A DNA stretch of 34,092 nucleotides, taken from IMG/VR virus record IMGVR_UViG_3300031857_000714, positions 1 to 34,092 of that record, one strand, 5' to 3'. A program made the translations under genes and the position numbers. The DNA comes from a virus. Of the stretch, positions 9,101 through 16,755 are shown piece after piece (the first letter of the stretch is position 1; each line of letters starts with the position of its first letter). The notes beneath the pieces were generated by a model, which was given only the letters and a program-made list of their open reading frames with translations, was not told the DNA's origin and ran no database searches.

Positions 9101-11808
9101 GTTCCGTTACTGCACAATTCATAATCAGAACCACATTCACAACCTTCACATCCATTTGGTTTTACAGTTCCATTATATGCTTCACATTCTGCTGGCGACA
9201 TGCAACCACAACCGGTTGTTGTACAACATGCAACTTGAGTTGAGTTACATCCATTTGCACCCAGAACAGGACCACAATTTGGATTTTGTAAAAGAATACA
9301 AGGATCTCCTTGTGGTAAAGAGTAAAAAGCAGCTTCACATGTCAACTCTTCAAAATTAGAATTGCAGTCTTTTGGAATTCCTTCACATGCTATTCTAGCA
9401 TTTTCTATTCTTTCCAGATAAGTATCAACAGGATCAATCTGAACACAGATTGGACCACTGTATGATATTGTACCACTACACTTTCTACATGCAAATACCG
9501 ATCCTTCACAATTATCATTTGCTCCACCCTGAGAACCACATGGAGTATCACCACCAACAACAGATCTGAATGTTATTTCTTGACCATTAAAACCAGTTAA
9601 TGGTGGTGTGCTAAAAACAACTTGTGCTATACCATAGTTTGGTGGTATTGAATTATATGGGACATGACCAAATTCATATTCTCCGATAGGCCACTCTGGT
9701 ATTTGTTCTCCAGGAACTTCATCGCCAATATATTTAAATCCATCAGTGAGTAATTCTATCGGTCTATATTTTTCAGACTTCTTTGGAATTAATGAAGAAT
9801 AAAATACAAAATCTGCTTTTTGTTTATAAATTGCAGCATTTACATTAATGAATTGCTCTAACTTTGAAATTCTATCCGTGATCTCGGTAATAGCAATATC
9901 ATATAGTTTTGTTGCTCTTTCTATTACATATTTTTTATATGCAGCAGGAGCATTTGGACCTACCAAATTATAGAATTGACCAATTGTTTCATTGTATGGT
10001 TCTTTTGTTAAATCGTATGATTGTGTAAGACCTCTTTCAAATAGTGTGCTTCCAGAATCATAGTTTAATAAATCAGTAAAAGATCCTGCTGCTACAATTC
10101 TATATTCATCATCCTTATCCCCATATATTCCAGTTGCTCCAAACAATGCATTATATGTGTAACCGTTTATTGGACCTGGATTTTGTAAGAGATTGATATC
10201 ATATGTTGAACCAAGAGCACCATCTTGGTGACAACATATCGTGCATCTATACACTTCCCATTTTCTTTTTATAGATTTTAATCTCGCATATTTTGTGCGA
10301 TTAGCAATTAAATTATCTCTTATATCAAAATGAATTTTTTTAAATGTTTCAAAATCCCAACCAACCATATCAAATTGTGGTTGATATGCAACTGAATCCC
10401 ACTGACCAGTTATATCAGTTTGAATATATTTGGTCCATTCTTGACTAAATGGAGAATTTAAAAAGTTTTTATTAAAGAATCCAAAAACATTATCATCATA
10501 ATATGTACTTGATACATTATTACGATACTTAGCTATGCTAAATGCAGAGTAAGTTGAATCATTATATTTTGTAATATTCTTTGGGTTATTATTTAACCCT
10601 AAAGGAACTTTATCATAATAATATTCAACAGCATCATAGATATTTACTAACTGATCCAACAAATCATAATCACTTAATGTAATATTAGTTGTTCTATTAT
10701 TTGTTGTAAAATCTACATACGCTAGATCGCTATTTTGATATGATGTATCATATAACTGAGATCCTGGTCCATAATAAACAGGATTATGTAAAAAATAATG
10801 TGAATATATAGCACCAGAGTCTAGTAATTTTTGAAAGTTATATTGTTGAATTACTTGTAATGATAAAATTCTATTTGGATTTGTTGTATCTACTGTGATT
10901 ATAAATCCATCTACTGGGTCTTTCAACGCGCCTAAAGAATCTCCAGTTACACCACTGTTTTCATGTAACATTTTAGTTACAGATCTAAAGTTCCATCCAT
11001 TTCTATCGATCCATACAAAATAATCAGCAAGTTTTAGTTTTTTATCATAAGCATAATTGCTAAGATAACGAAGTAATTGATTATATTTAAAAGTAGACTT
11101 AGATTTTAACCAAGGATATGCTGAATAATTTGACTTTAACCAAACACCAATATCAGAACTGTCTATTTGGTATATTTTTTCAGCAGTATTTTCTATTATT
11201 CTATTGATTATTCCGTTTGTTCCAAAGGGTTCTGTATCCTGATTTTCACTAACAGACAAAACATCCACCATCCCAAGTGTCGATTCTATCAAGTCTATAT
11301 GGCCAGAATATTGTTCAGAAAATGCTCTGGAATTTACAAATTCTAATTTCCACGCGATGGGTCGTTCATCTGCTTCATTTGTTTCCATCAATGAAGCTTC
11401 ATCGTTTATTTGTTTAGCGTTGTATATGTAAAATTTAAAAGTGACTAGGTCTTCTGATTTTCCTATTTTGAATTGAACTTCTAAGTATTCATTTCCTTGA
11501 AATAAAAATTCATCTACCCAATTTCTTGTATCGTATACGATCATAGATCCAAAAATAAATATATCGTACATAGATTCTTTAAACACCAAAGAAGAAAATG
11601 GTGATTTAACAGTTACTGTTGGATCCCATGGAAATAATAAAAATGAGTTTTCTTTATCTCCACGAAAATCGATTTTATATAATTCAATTTTTTCTATCTT
11701 AGATTCTATATTAAGAATTTTTCCAGATGGTTCAGAACCTGGTGCTTGATTCTCTGCTTGAGCACTTAATACGGAAAGTAATGTCTTAAATTCTATTTCT
11801 TTACTCAT
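6130..11808 (-). CDS. Giant gp27-like baseplate hub protein with Cys-rich and collagen-like insert
   Basis: This protein has 1,892 residues, against 391 for T4 gp27. The N-terminal about 300 residues resemble hub domains: 'FPWDPTVTVKSPFSSLVFKE', then 'WKLEFVNSRAFSEQYSGH', and 'LLRYLSNYAYDKKLKLADYF'. The C-terminus 'LSGKWFVSEIEHNF' (about residues 1840-1853), followed by 'NHVFVVTLARNEIPYLND', is a typical ending of phage hub/spike proteins. In between are a Cys-rich block (about 750-905), a poly-Gly linker (about 907-914), eight GPX collagen-like triplets (about 919-942) and long Tyr/Asn-rich segments. No lysozyme domain was recognised. It follows gp53 by 1 nt. A hub trimer with an externally projecting insert is an inference. 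Confidence 0.82.
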   Translation of the reverse strand: MSKEIEFKTLLSVLSAQAENQAPGSEPSGKILNIESKIEKIELYKIDFRGDKENSFLLFPWDPTVTVKSPFSSLVFKESMYDIFIFGSMIVYDTRNWVDEFLFQGNEYLEVQFKIGKSEDLVTFKFYIYNAKQINDEASLMETNEADERPIAWKLEFVNSRAFSEQYSGHIDLIESTLGMVDVLSVSENQDTEPFGTNGIINRIIENTAEKIYQIDSSDIGVWLKSNYSAYPWLKSKSTFKYNQLLRYLSNYAYDKKLKLADYFVWIDRNGWNFRSVTKMLHENSGVTGDSLGALKDPVDGFIITVDTTNPNRILSLQVIQQYNFQKLLDSGAIYSHYFLHNPVYYGPGSQLYDTSYQNSDLAYVDFTTNNRTTNITLSDYDLLDQLVNIYDAVEYYYDKVPLGLNNNPKNITKYNDSTYSAFSIAKYRNNVSSTYYDDNVFGFFNKNFLNSPFSQEWTKYIQTDITGQWDSVAYQPQFDMVGWDFETFKKIHFDIRDNLIANRTKYARLKSIKRKWEVYRCTICCHQDGALGSTYDINLLQNPGPINGYTYNALFGATGIYGDKDDEYRIVAAGSFTDLLNYDSGSTLFERGLTQSYDLTKEPYNETIGQFYNLVGPNAPAAYKKYVIERATKLYDIAITEITDRISKLEQFINVNAAIYKQKADFVFYSSLIPKKSEKYRPIELLTDGFKYIGDEVPGEQIPEWPIGEYEFGHVPYNSIPPNYGIAQVVFSTPPLTGFNGQEITFRSVVGGDTPCGSQGGANDNCEGSVFACRKCSGTISYSGPICVQIDPVDTYLERIENARIACEGIPKDCNSNFEELTCEAAFYSLPQGDPCILLQNPNCGPVLGANGCNSTQVACCTTTGCGCMSPAECEAYNGTVKPNGCEGCECGSDYELCSNGTCRESCDDGGGGGGGQGPQGPPGPPGPPGPRGPTGPTGPTGPGVGPTEEDIRILDPVALKDCSRDPIIRGYIKYINQEIPTINQGALSPIYSYAAPYLWRTLSPNTLSDWSFYDYGTDKDLFPAITSQEILQNTKACLSVGYCYNTTCLSSSAIEALRRTSIAEVQILKIELKLLQDLKSAIVETYSNEWELSYTNWYNRNAFFFSKKPGENVFKNQERSTVQSPLSLQNIKKITRKEIRNSRYELLSKSSGITGASYSDWKYQIYYGGNTGSTFHPHYNQRYKKYGSTEQSYISSRKPHVWFAVSDSDDTDAQSSFVDQTSFNVTGPKYVAFENLQESSIHVGVLDTNYITNKTPEKYQDFYYYGFAQSDLQILSNTASDFKNTYNFYDTKDKKPPDIKKEEITSYVRVDFEKPIGLDRSDDFPNGFVRDAGSEYFLPYLVNLTVGPMGRQGVKYNAAVIGMDPFGFDVAVKKIKDEIPTNRKLQGVDKGNYYKWWNHDTGSVLNNSEYLSTDYNGMDLWPEAVFETQFPYYTFDPMQNDLHGGGYDMDYHMGGGYYFENDSQDWMESLYHYGVSSGKQFDPLYRSSVLGSFILPNSYRKLKPHRSWWSFFVPRNLFIPIRFANIMKSPNTKARDMFGGKAIFTISSNYWRTWYGSEFQDWLGLNNSQQTKDLISTQAPNMSIFVDNEETAEYVDVTNATFTGYFRESLMHYLAGSYNLYRPNLVVEDLWKYDLSGETEYGLVTPPVDAEYDFFDRNFSIQFTVYSRDTLRSCSEIGLKCANPNAIQNGLITSSGCTLPNDPYCNCPARYLMPSEPEPSYLELHELYNKISECALIEEVLGPDYLGCEFSNPTSSCSCNCPEQGKKFHEYLMINRMYATFWGAPPELPLARLSQTTLLEAQKIKITIAPNEKINIGSIVELIIPNDLPELTYREYKGLSGKWFVSEIEHNFIGQLNHVFVVTLARNEIPYLNDIPQDPKAIFGKLPQKE
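8974..9054 (-). repeat. Collagen-like Gly-Pro-X repeat inside the hub gene
   Basis: The coding strand reads GPQ, three GPP, GPR, three GPT and GPG in a row, preceded by a poly-Gly run (DDGGGGGGGQ). Locally this makes the DNA GC-rich and repetitive compared with the surrounding gene. Such repeats form triple helices in phage fibres and fit a trimeric hub. Confidence 0.9.
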
Positions 11809-11809
11809 T

Positions 11810-12778
11810 TTATATTACCACTCGGAATGTTTTTCCGACTTCTTCTGATGCTAAAGCATTTTTTACAGTCGCTACGACTGATGACAAATATTCAGATCTC
11901 AATACTTTTATTTTTTGTTTAGATATGTATTCTTCAAATTGTGTTTCATCAACAGTCTTTTTGCTATACCCATAATTAACACCACTTAAATTAGAATATT
12001 TGTAAATCAAAGTGTTTGCAAAATTTTCAAGAGTAGTGGTATCTGAACTATCGGTATATATTGTAGATGTGCTTACATTTGGAGCAGTTGCGCCATTGAC
12101 TACATTTTTAAATGGATTGATTATTAATTTTGAATCAGTTGATGAATCTGGTTCTGTATAAAAATAATCAACGCTAGTTTCATATTTTTCTGTAAATAGA
12201 ATAGGTGTATAGTCTGTTGTTTCTGGTTCTAAATCTGTGTTAGAAAATTCTATAGTGCTTACTGCTCCTGTTTCTGGATTATATCTTGCAAATAGAATAT
12301 TATCTCCAGACACAAATGTTCCAACACCATCTGCACCTCTTATTTTTCTCAAATTAAGATCAAAGTCTTTGATGACTCTATAATGTGAGGTACTAACAGT
12401 TGTTGCACTATTTCCAGAGGTAGCAGTAACCTTTACGAGAATATCTCCTCGTCTTATGTCTGGAAGAGTTGCAATATAAAAAGCATCTCCTCCATAATTT
12501 TCTTGTTTTGATTGTGTATATTTTTCTTGTGTCAAAAACCATTCAGAATTTCGATCAGCAATTGCATTAACCATGAGAACTATCCATGAGTATGCTGTCG
12601 AACCGTACATTTTCAAGGAAACACTTTCTGGTGTTTCTCCATCTTGAATATAATAATCATAGAAAGCATTAGAACTTGAATTTTGAACATCAAATGATAT
12701 ATGTTTAAAAATATCAGATACCGTTACAGTTCTTTTACCTATCTTATATGTAATTTGATCGTAATTTTTAAATAACAT
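11810..12778 (-). CDS. 53: Baseplate wedge subunit gp53
   Basis: This 322-residue protein has an N-terminal block characteristic of gp53: 'DVQNSSSNAFYDYYIQDGET', then 'PESVSLKMYGSTAYSWIVLM', a LysM-like peptidoglycan-binding-type segment, and 'NSEWFLTQEKYTQ'. T4 gp53 has 196 residues and links neighbouring wedges during hub-wedge assembly. The extra C-terminal part here is beta-rich, then helical ('LRSEYLSSVVATVKNALASE'). The gene lies 9 nt downstream of gp48 and ends 1 nt before the hub start, so gp48, gp53 and hub are co-translated. An AAGG sits upstream of its ATG. Confidence 0.88.
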   Translation of the reverse strand: MLFKNYDQITYKIGKRTVTVSDIFKHISFDVQNSSSNAFYDYYIQDGETPESVSLKMYGSTAYSWIVLMVNAIADRNSEWFLTQEKYTQSKQENYGGDAFYIATLPDIRRGDILVKVTATSGNSATTVSTSHYRVIKDFDLNLRKIRGADGVGTFVSGDNILFARYNPETGAVSTIEFSNTDLEPETTDYTPILFTEKYETSVDYFYTEPDSSTDSKLIINPFKNVVNGATAPNVSTSTIYTDSSDTTTLENFANTLIYKYSNLSGVNYGYSKKTVDETQFEEYISKQKIKVLRSEYLSSVVATVKNALASEEVGKTFRVVI

Positions 12779-12787
12779 ATATTAACC

Positions 12788-13759
12788 TTAAGTTGTTATT
12801 TTTGGAATTATATTTCCAAAAGTAAGTATTGCCCCTGATCTGTTTGTGATATCTGTTCCGACTTCTCTTCCTGGTTTTGTAACTCTAAATGCTGGTTCAA
12901 GTTCTATGAATTTTAGACCTATAGAATACACTGATGGTTTGATCAAACCATCTTTTGATATTGCAGTCAAAAATGGCACATCAAGTGATGTTCTTTTTAC
13001 CTTTACCGCTGCCAATACAGATAATTGTGGTTGACCAGACCAACTCGTATCAAATCTAAGAGAATCAATCGGTCCAACTCCAAATATCCAAAGAGGAGGA
13101 TGATAAAACTTGCTAGTGCTCAAACTTCCCAATGATCTCATTGTGGGAAGCGCAAGTGATTCAAATGACATTGCAATATCACTCGCACTCTTAGAATCTT
13201 CCAAAGTTAAACATGGCAAAACAAGAGTAACATTAAAACTTCTATGAGGACCAGATGGATAATATACCACATCGTTGATGTCTGGGAGAGTTAGATTTTG
13301 ACCATATCCAAAACTTGCAACTCCTGCTTCTGCTAAAGATATAGCATCTCCTATTTTATTTACAGCTTCTCCTATGGTATCTGCTGTGTATTCAATTTCA
13401 GGACTGATTGATTTTAAAACAGAAAATAAACTCTGAACAACTGCTGGTAATGATGTAATTGCGGATGTGGGTTGACTGCTATAGTTTATGGAAGTATCAG
13501 TTTCAAATCTAACTGGACTTGGCACTATTATTTGTGTCTTTAAATTTGAAAGTGTTGGAAACGATAAATCTCCATTTGACCTAACATTCGCTGCCACGCG
13601 ATTTATGGCACTATTTGCATACTCATAGCAATAAAATTTCATCCAAAGTGGAATAGAAGCTCTTACATCCTCTTTGTTTGGGAATATAAGAGTTCCTGTT
13701 CTTTCCAATATGGATGCAATATTTGCTTGATTGCCAACTGTATTTGGTGCTTGTGCCAT
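12788..13759 (-). CDS. 48: Baseplate tail-tube cap gp48-like
   Basis: This 323-residue protein is near the T4 gp48 length (364). Typical segments are 'DVRASIPLWMKFYCYEYANS' near residue 31, 'SFNVTLVLPCLTLEDSKSAS' near residue 173, and 'KFYHPPLWIFGVGP'. gp48 caps the baseplate hub and is the platform on which the tail tube starts. The ATG has AGGG 9 nt upstream. It is transcribed divergently from the gp4 gene, with only 23 bp between the two start codons. A TATAAAAATA element there is the likely late promoter. Confidence 0.82.
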   Translation of the reverse strand: MAQAPNTVGNQANIASILERTGTLIFPNKEDVRASIPLWMKFYCYEYANSAINRVAANVRSNGDLSFPTLSNLKTQIIVPSPVRFETDTSINYSSQPTSAITSLPAVVQSLFSVLKSISPEIEYTADTIGEAVNKIGDAISLAEAGVASFGYGQNLTLPDINDVVYYPSGPHRSFNVTLVLPCLTLEDSKSASDIAMSFESLALPTMRSLGSLSTSKFYHPPLWIFGVGPIDSLRFDTSWSGQPQLSVLAAVKVKRTSLDVPFLTAISKDGLIKPSVYSIGLKFIELEPAFRVTKPGREVGTDITNRSGAILTFGNIIPKITT

Positions 13760-13782
13760 TATTTTCCCTAAATATTTTTATA

Positions 13783-14229
13783 ATGCCCTATAAAACCAAA
13801 TTTATTCCAAAAAACACTACAAAATATATAGGTGACATAAATAAAATAATTTGTCGTTCCTTGTGGGAAAGAAAGTTTTGTAAGTTTTTAGATGAAAATA
13901 AAAATGTGCTAAGATGGTCGTTTGAGACATTAAAAATACCATATGTCTCCCCAGTAGATAATATGCCTCATCTATATCTTCCCGACTTTATAATCGAAAA
14001 GAAAAATAAAGAAGGAATAGTAGAAACTTTGGTGGTTGAGATAAAACCATACAAACAGACAAAAGAACCAGTTGCTGGAAAAAGAAAAAGTAAAAGATCT
14101 TTAATTAATGAAAATATTACTTTTGCTATAAATAAAAGTAAGTGGGAAGCAGCAAAATCATTCTGCGATAAGCATTCTTGGAAGTTTATAATCTTAACAG
14201 AAAAAGAGTTATTCAATGGCAAGAAATAG
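13783..14229 (+). CDS. 4: Head completion nuclease gp4
   Basis: I chose the ATG at 13783 (MPYKTKFIPKNTTKYIGD), giving 148 residues. An upstream in-frame start would run back through gp48. The protein shows the PD-(D/E)XK/TnsA-like signature of T4 gp4: 'SLWERKFCKFLDENKNVLRW', then 'HLYLPDFIIEKK' and 'VETLVVEIKPYKQT', in which the Asp of LPDF and the Glu and Lys of VEIKP are the expected catalytic residues. In T4, gp4 acts late in head maturation, before tail joining. Its start codon directly follows TTTATA, with no ribosome site. The 3' end overlaps the next gene by 14 nt. Confidence 0.9.
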   Translation: MPYKTKFIPKNTTKYIGDINKIICRSLWERKFCKFLDENKNVLRWSFETLKIPYVSPVDNMPHLYLPDFIIEKKNKEGIVETLVVEIKPYKQTKEPVAGKRKSKRSLINENITFAINKSKWEAAKSFCDKHSWKFIILTEKELFNGKK

Positions 14230-14875
14230 CATAGTAGATACCATAACATCCTTTAGAGAGAATGTAATCTCACGGGGTGGACCTCAAATAGCAGCAATGT
14301 ACGAGGTCACACTTAATAGTGGCAGTGATCCTCTAGTTTGCTATCCATTGACCGTTGTAATTCCTGGTCGTGCCTTTCAGTTTTACGAACATGATATATG
14401 GGGTCCATCAAGAAAGATTCCTGTAAAAAGAACATATACTCAATGTAGTATGACATTTGTTGTGTATCAGGATTGGTTGGAAAGAACATACATTGAAGGA
14501 TGGATGAACAATCTATTAGCATCAAAACTTGTAACTGGTAATTCTGCTCTTGTAGAGTCAGCAGGAAATAACAATCTAGAAGCAACAACGGAAGAACAAC
14601 AAAATATAGGAGTAAGTTTAATTAACTCCTTATCAAATAACTCAGTATCTCGCGATGCTACTTTTGGTGAATATGGAGACTATATTAATTATGTAAATGG
14701 AACTGGAACAATAAATATAAGAGCATTGAACGCCAGTGATAAAAGCACAAACAAAGAAATAGTATTATTTGAAGCATATCCAGCATCAATAACTCCAATG
14801 GCAATGGCAGCAGATGGATCTGGTTACGCTACTTTCAATGTAGGATTTCAATACAACAGCTATGCATATATTTGA
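14216..14875 (+). CDS. Tail-tube fold protein, gp19/gp54-like (probably tube initiator)
   Basis: This 219-residue protein has tube-fold hallmarks: 'CYPLTVVIPGRAFQFYEHDI' near residue 42, 'KIPVKRTYTQCSMTFVVYQD' near residue 66, and the ending 'FEAYPASITPMAMAADGSGY', then 'ATFNVGFQYNSY', a classic C-terminus of gp19-family proteins. It is longer than T4 gp19 (163) and lies among baseplate genes with gp48, gp4 and gp26. I therefore favour gp54, the tube initiator with the same fold, over the main tube protein. Its start overlaps the end of gp4. Its stop overlaps the ribosome site of gp26. Confidence 0.85.
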   Translation: MARNSIVDTITSFRENVISRGGPQIAAMYEVTLNSGSDPLVCYPLTVVIPGRAFQFYEHDIWGPSRKIPVKRTYTQCSMTFVVYQDWLERTYIEGWMNNLLASKLVTGNSALVESAGNNNLEATTEEQQNIGVSLINSLSNNSVSRDATFGEYGDYINYVNGTGTINIRALNASDKSTNKEIVLFEAYPASITPMAMAADGSGYATFNVGFQYNSYAYI

Positions 14876-14883
14876 GGAACATT

Positions 14884-15582
14884 ATGAATTCATTATTTAA
14901 TTTTATGAAAGATTCTTTGCCAAGGTATACCTTAAAACAACCTTCAACTAAGAAAACTATATCGTTTAGACCATTTACCGTAAAAGAAGAAAAAATGTTA
15001 TTAATAGGAAATCAGACTGGTTCAAATGCTGATTTTCTTACAACAATAGGAAAGTTGATTGAAAATTGTTTTGATTATACAGGAGATGTCAAACAACTAC
15101 CGATGTTTGATATTGAATATTTCTTCTTAAAACTAAGAGCAAAATCAGTGGCAGAAATAACCACACCAACAATAGTTTGTCCGGAGACGCAAGAAAAAAT
15201 AAAATTAGAAATTAATTTGGATGAACTTGAACCGACATATAATCAAGAACATAAAACAGAAATAAAATTAGCAAATAATATTTTAGTTAAAATGAAGTAT
15301 CCAACACTTGCTGATTTTATTGAAACGGAAAACTTTGATTATTATGATCTTATTATAAATTGTATCAAAGAAATACAAACACCAAATGATGTAATTGATG
15401 TTTCGTTAGTATCAAAGAATACAGTTCAAGAATTTATAGACTTATTAACAAAAGAGCAATTCTTAAAACTGACAGATTTTATCAAAACGATGCCACGAAT
15501 AGAGTTCAAGGCAAAATACAAAACATCAGATGGTAAAGAGAGAGAAATTGCAATTAAGGGAATCAAAGATTTTTTTCTATAA
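14884..15582 (+). CDS. 26: Baseplate hub chaperone gp26 (T4 baseplate protein family)
   Basis: I took the ATG at 14884 (MNSLFNFMKDSLPRYTLK), preceded by GAGGA with 5 nt spacing. A TTG 12 nt earlier is less likely. The 232 residues show the family signature: 'FRPFTVKEEKMLLIGNQTGS', 'FDIEYFFLKLRAKSVAE', 'TPTIVCPETQEKIKLEINLD' and the end 'MPRIEFKAKYKTSDGKERE', then 'IAIKGIKDFFL'. T4 gp26 (208 residues) functions in hub assembly. The last codons contain a run of Ts forming a slippery heptamer, and the -1 frame beyond it stays open for 66 codons, so a longer frameshifted product is likely. Confidence 0.9.
   Translation: MNSLFNFMKDSLPRYTLKQPSTKKTISFRPFTVKEEKMLLIGNQTGSNADFLTTIGKLIENCFDYTGDVKQLPMFDIEYFFLKLRAKSVAEITTPTIVCPETQEKIKLEINLDELEPTYNQEHKTEIKLANNILVKMKYPTLADFIETENFDYYDLIINCIKEIQTPNDVIDVSLVSKNTVQEFIDLLTKEQFLKLTDFIKTMPRIEFKAKYKTSDGKEREIAIKGIKDFFL
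15570..15576 (+). promoter_or_regulatory. Putative -1 ribosomal frameshift site T TTT TTT
   Basis: In the gp26 frame the sequence reads GAT TTT TTT CTA TAA, so the heptamer T TTT TTT is in the X XXY YYZ register, two codons before the stop. An upstream AAGGGA (15556-15561) lies 8 nt before it, about where an internal Shine-Dalgarno stimulates -1 shifting in E. coli dnaX. No strong 3' hairpin is obvious. Confidence 0.6.
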
Positions 15583-15776
15583 GCCTCAGTCACATAAGTC
15601 TAAACAGTGTTTTCAAAATAAATTTTAATCTCTCACACATTCAAGATAAAAGTTTATTTGATATAGAAAACATGATACCTTGGGAAAGAGACTTATATGT
15701 GGAACAACTGAGGCAGTATATAGAGGAACAGAATCTAAAGACACTACAAGCAAAGGCAGATAAGAGATATGGATGA
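15573..15776 (+). CDS. -1 frame extension of gp26 (gp51-like segment)
   Basis: After a -1 slip the frame continues FF-SISLSHISLNSVFKINF, then NLSHIQDKSLFDIENMIPWE, then RDLYVEQLRQYIEEQNLKTL, ending at TGA 15774-15776 and adding 66 residues (fusion 297). No ATG, GTG or TTG occurs in this frame before the ATG at 15672. The conserved-looking first half therefore could not be made by ordinary initiation. The pattern 'SLSH...NF...IENMIPWERD' resembles short proteins found right after gp26 in T4-like phages, sometimes labelled gp51. The arrangement parallels lambda gpG/gpGT tail chaperones. The last 8 nt overlap the next gene. A minor independent product from 15672 remains possible. Confidence 0.68.
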   Translation, partial: FSISLSHISLNSVFKINFNLSHIQDKSLFDIENMIPWERDLYVEQLRQYIEEQNLKTLQAKADKRYG

Positions 15777-16740
15777 AACAACAGATAAAAGAAAAATAGC
15801 AAATCTTGAATTGAAAGATTATGTAAGTCTGAATGTTTTGCCAACAACATCTGAATCTTCAAATTATGTTGAACTTCCAAAAGAAGAAAGTTCAAACTAT
15901 GTTGAAACTGGTGGAAATTCGAATAACATCAATGTCAATATTAACATTGATGGAAATCAAAGTCCTCAGTTGAATCAACTGAATGAGACAAAAACCATAG
16001 TAAACAATGTATTACAAACAACTACAAATCCAGCAGATATAAAAAAAAACTCACCTCAAGACTCTCAAATGTCTGGAGAAAAGGTATTAGGAGATAGAGA
16101 ATATCTACAAACGGTGTACAGAAAATATGATGATGAGGGATATTCCATTATTCCTGAAATGGTGAGTCAATCTGCAACTATAGGATCTCTGGGTTCTAAC
16201 GAATTCAACAATACCGAAGTTTCTAAATTTCAATATTCTGATATAAGAAAAGAAAATAAATCATTTATTAAAAATTTAAATATTGTCAGAAATATAACAA
16301 ATACGGTATTGGCGGATTTAAACAGAGTTACATACTCTCCACAGAATGCAATTAAAATGTCAATTGCAAATGTTACAAATGTAACACAACAATATTCTTC
16401 TGCAAGATCTCTTGAAGTTTCAAATGAAAGATCTAACATTGATGGTAATGAAAAAAATATAAGAGAAGCAGCAAGAAAACGAGAGATGGAAATTAAAAGA
16501 ATAGATGAAGTGTTACTTCAATTGAAGAAAAATAAAGATACAAATGATGGAGAAGATGGTGAAACTGAGTACGAAATGAAAGAGGGACCATCTTATTTAC
16601 AAGACATTTTTAGTTCTGCAAATCAGTCATTCATACAAAAAAATAAATTATCAAGTCTCAACGACAGTGGAGACAGTACGATAGGAATATTTGTCAATAA
16701 AATGAACAATCCTCCAAACTGGAGGACTGTTCTAGGATAA
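15769..16740 (+). CDS. Unknown structural-type protein downstream of gp26
   Basis: This 323-residue protein starts MDETTDKRKIANLELKDY; its ATG overlaps the end of the frameshift extension. It is Asn/Ser-rich with a 'NNINVNINIDGNQS' stretch, a middle segment 'DREYLQTVYRKYDDEGYSII', a predicted helix 'NEKNIREAARKREMEIKRID' and the C-terminus 'MNNPPNWRTVLG'. There is no recognised domain, signal peptide or membrane segment. By position it could be a hub or tape-measure-associated component (T4 genes 27-29 follow 51/26), but it is far too short and different to be the tape measure. It converges on gp32 with 15 bp between stops. Confidence 0.75.
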   Translation: MDETTDKRKIANLELKDYVSLNVLPTTSESSNYVELPKEESSNYVETGGNSNNINVNINIDGNQSPQLNQLNETKTIVNNVLQTTTNPADIKKNSPQDSQMSGEKVLGDREYLQTVYRKYDDEGYSIIPEMVSQSATIGSLGSNEFNNTEVSKFQYSDIRKENKSFIKNLNIVRNITNTVLADLNRVTYSPQNAIKMSIANVTNVTQQYSSARSLEVSNERSNIDGNEKNIREAARKREMEIKRIDEVLLQLKKNKDTNDGEDGETEYEMKEGPSYLQDIFSSANQSFIQKNKLSSLNDSGDSTIGIFVNKMNNPPNWRTVLG

Positions 16741-16755
16741 GAGAGAATTTTGATA

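Noticed and set aside
8885-9359. Plus-strand ORFs opposite the collagen-like region
   Set aside because: They are shadows of the GPX repeat and Cys-rich coding sequence, giving Pro/Gly- or His/Leu-rich low-complexity translations with no start signals.
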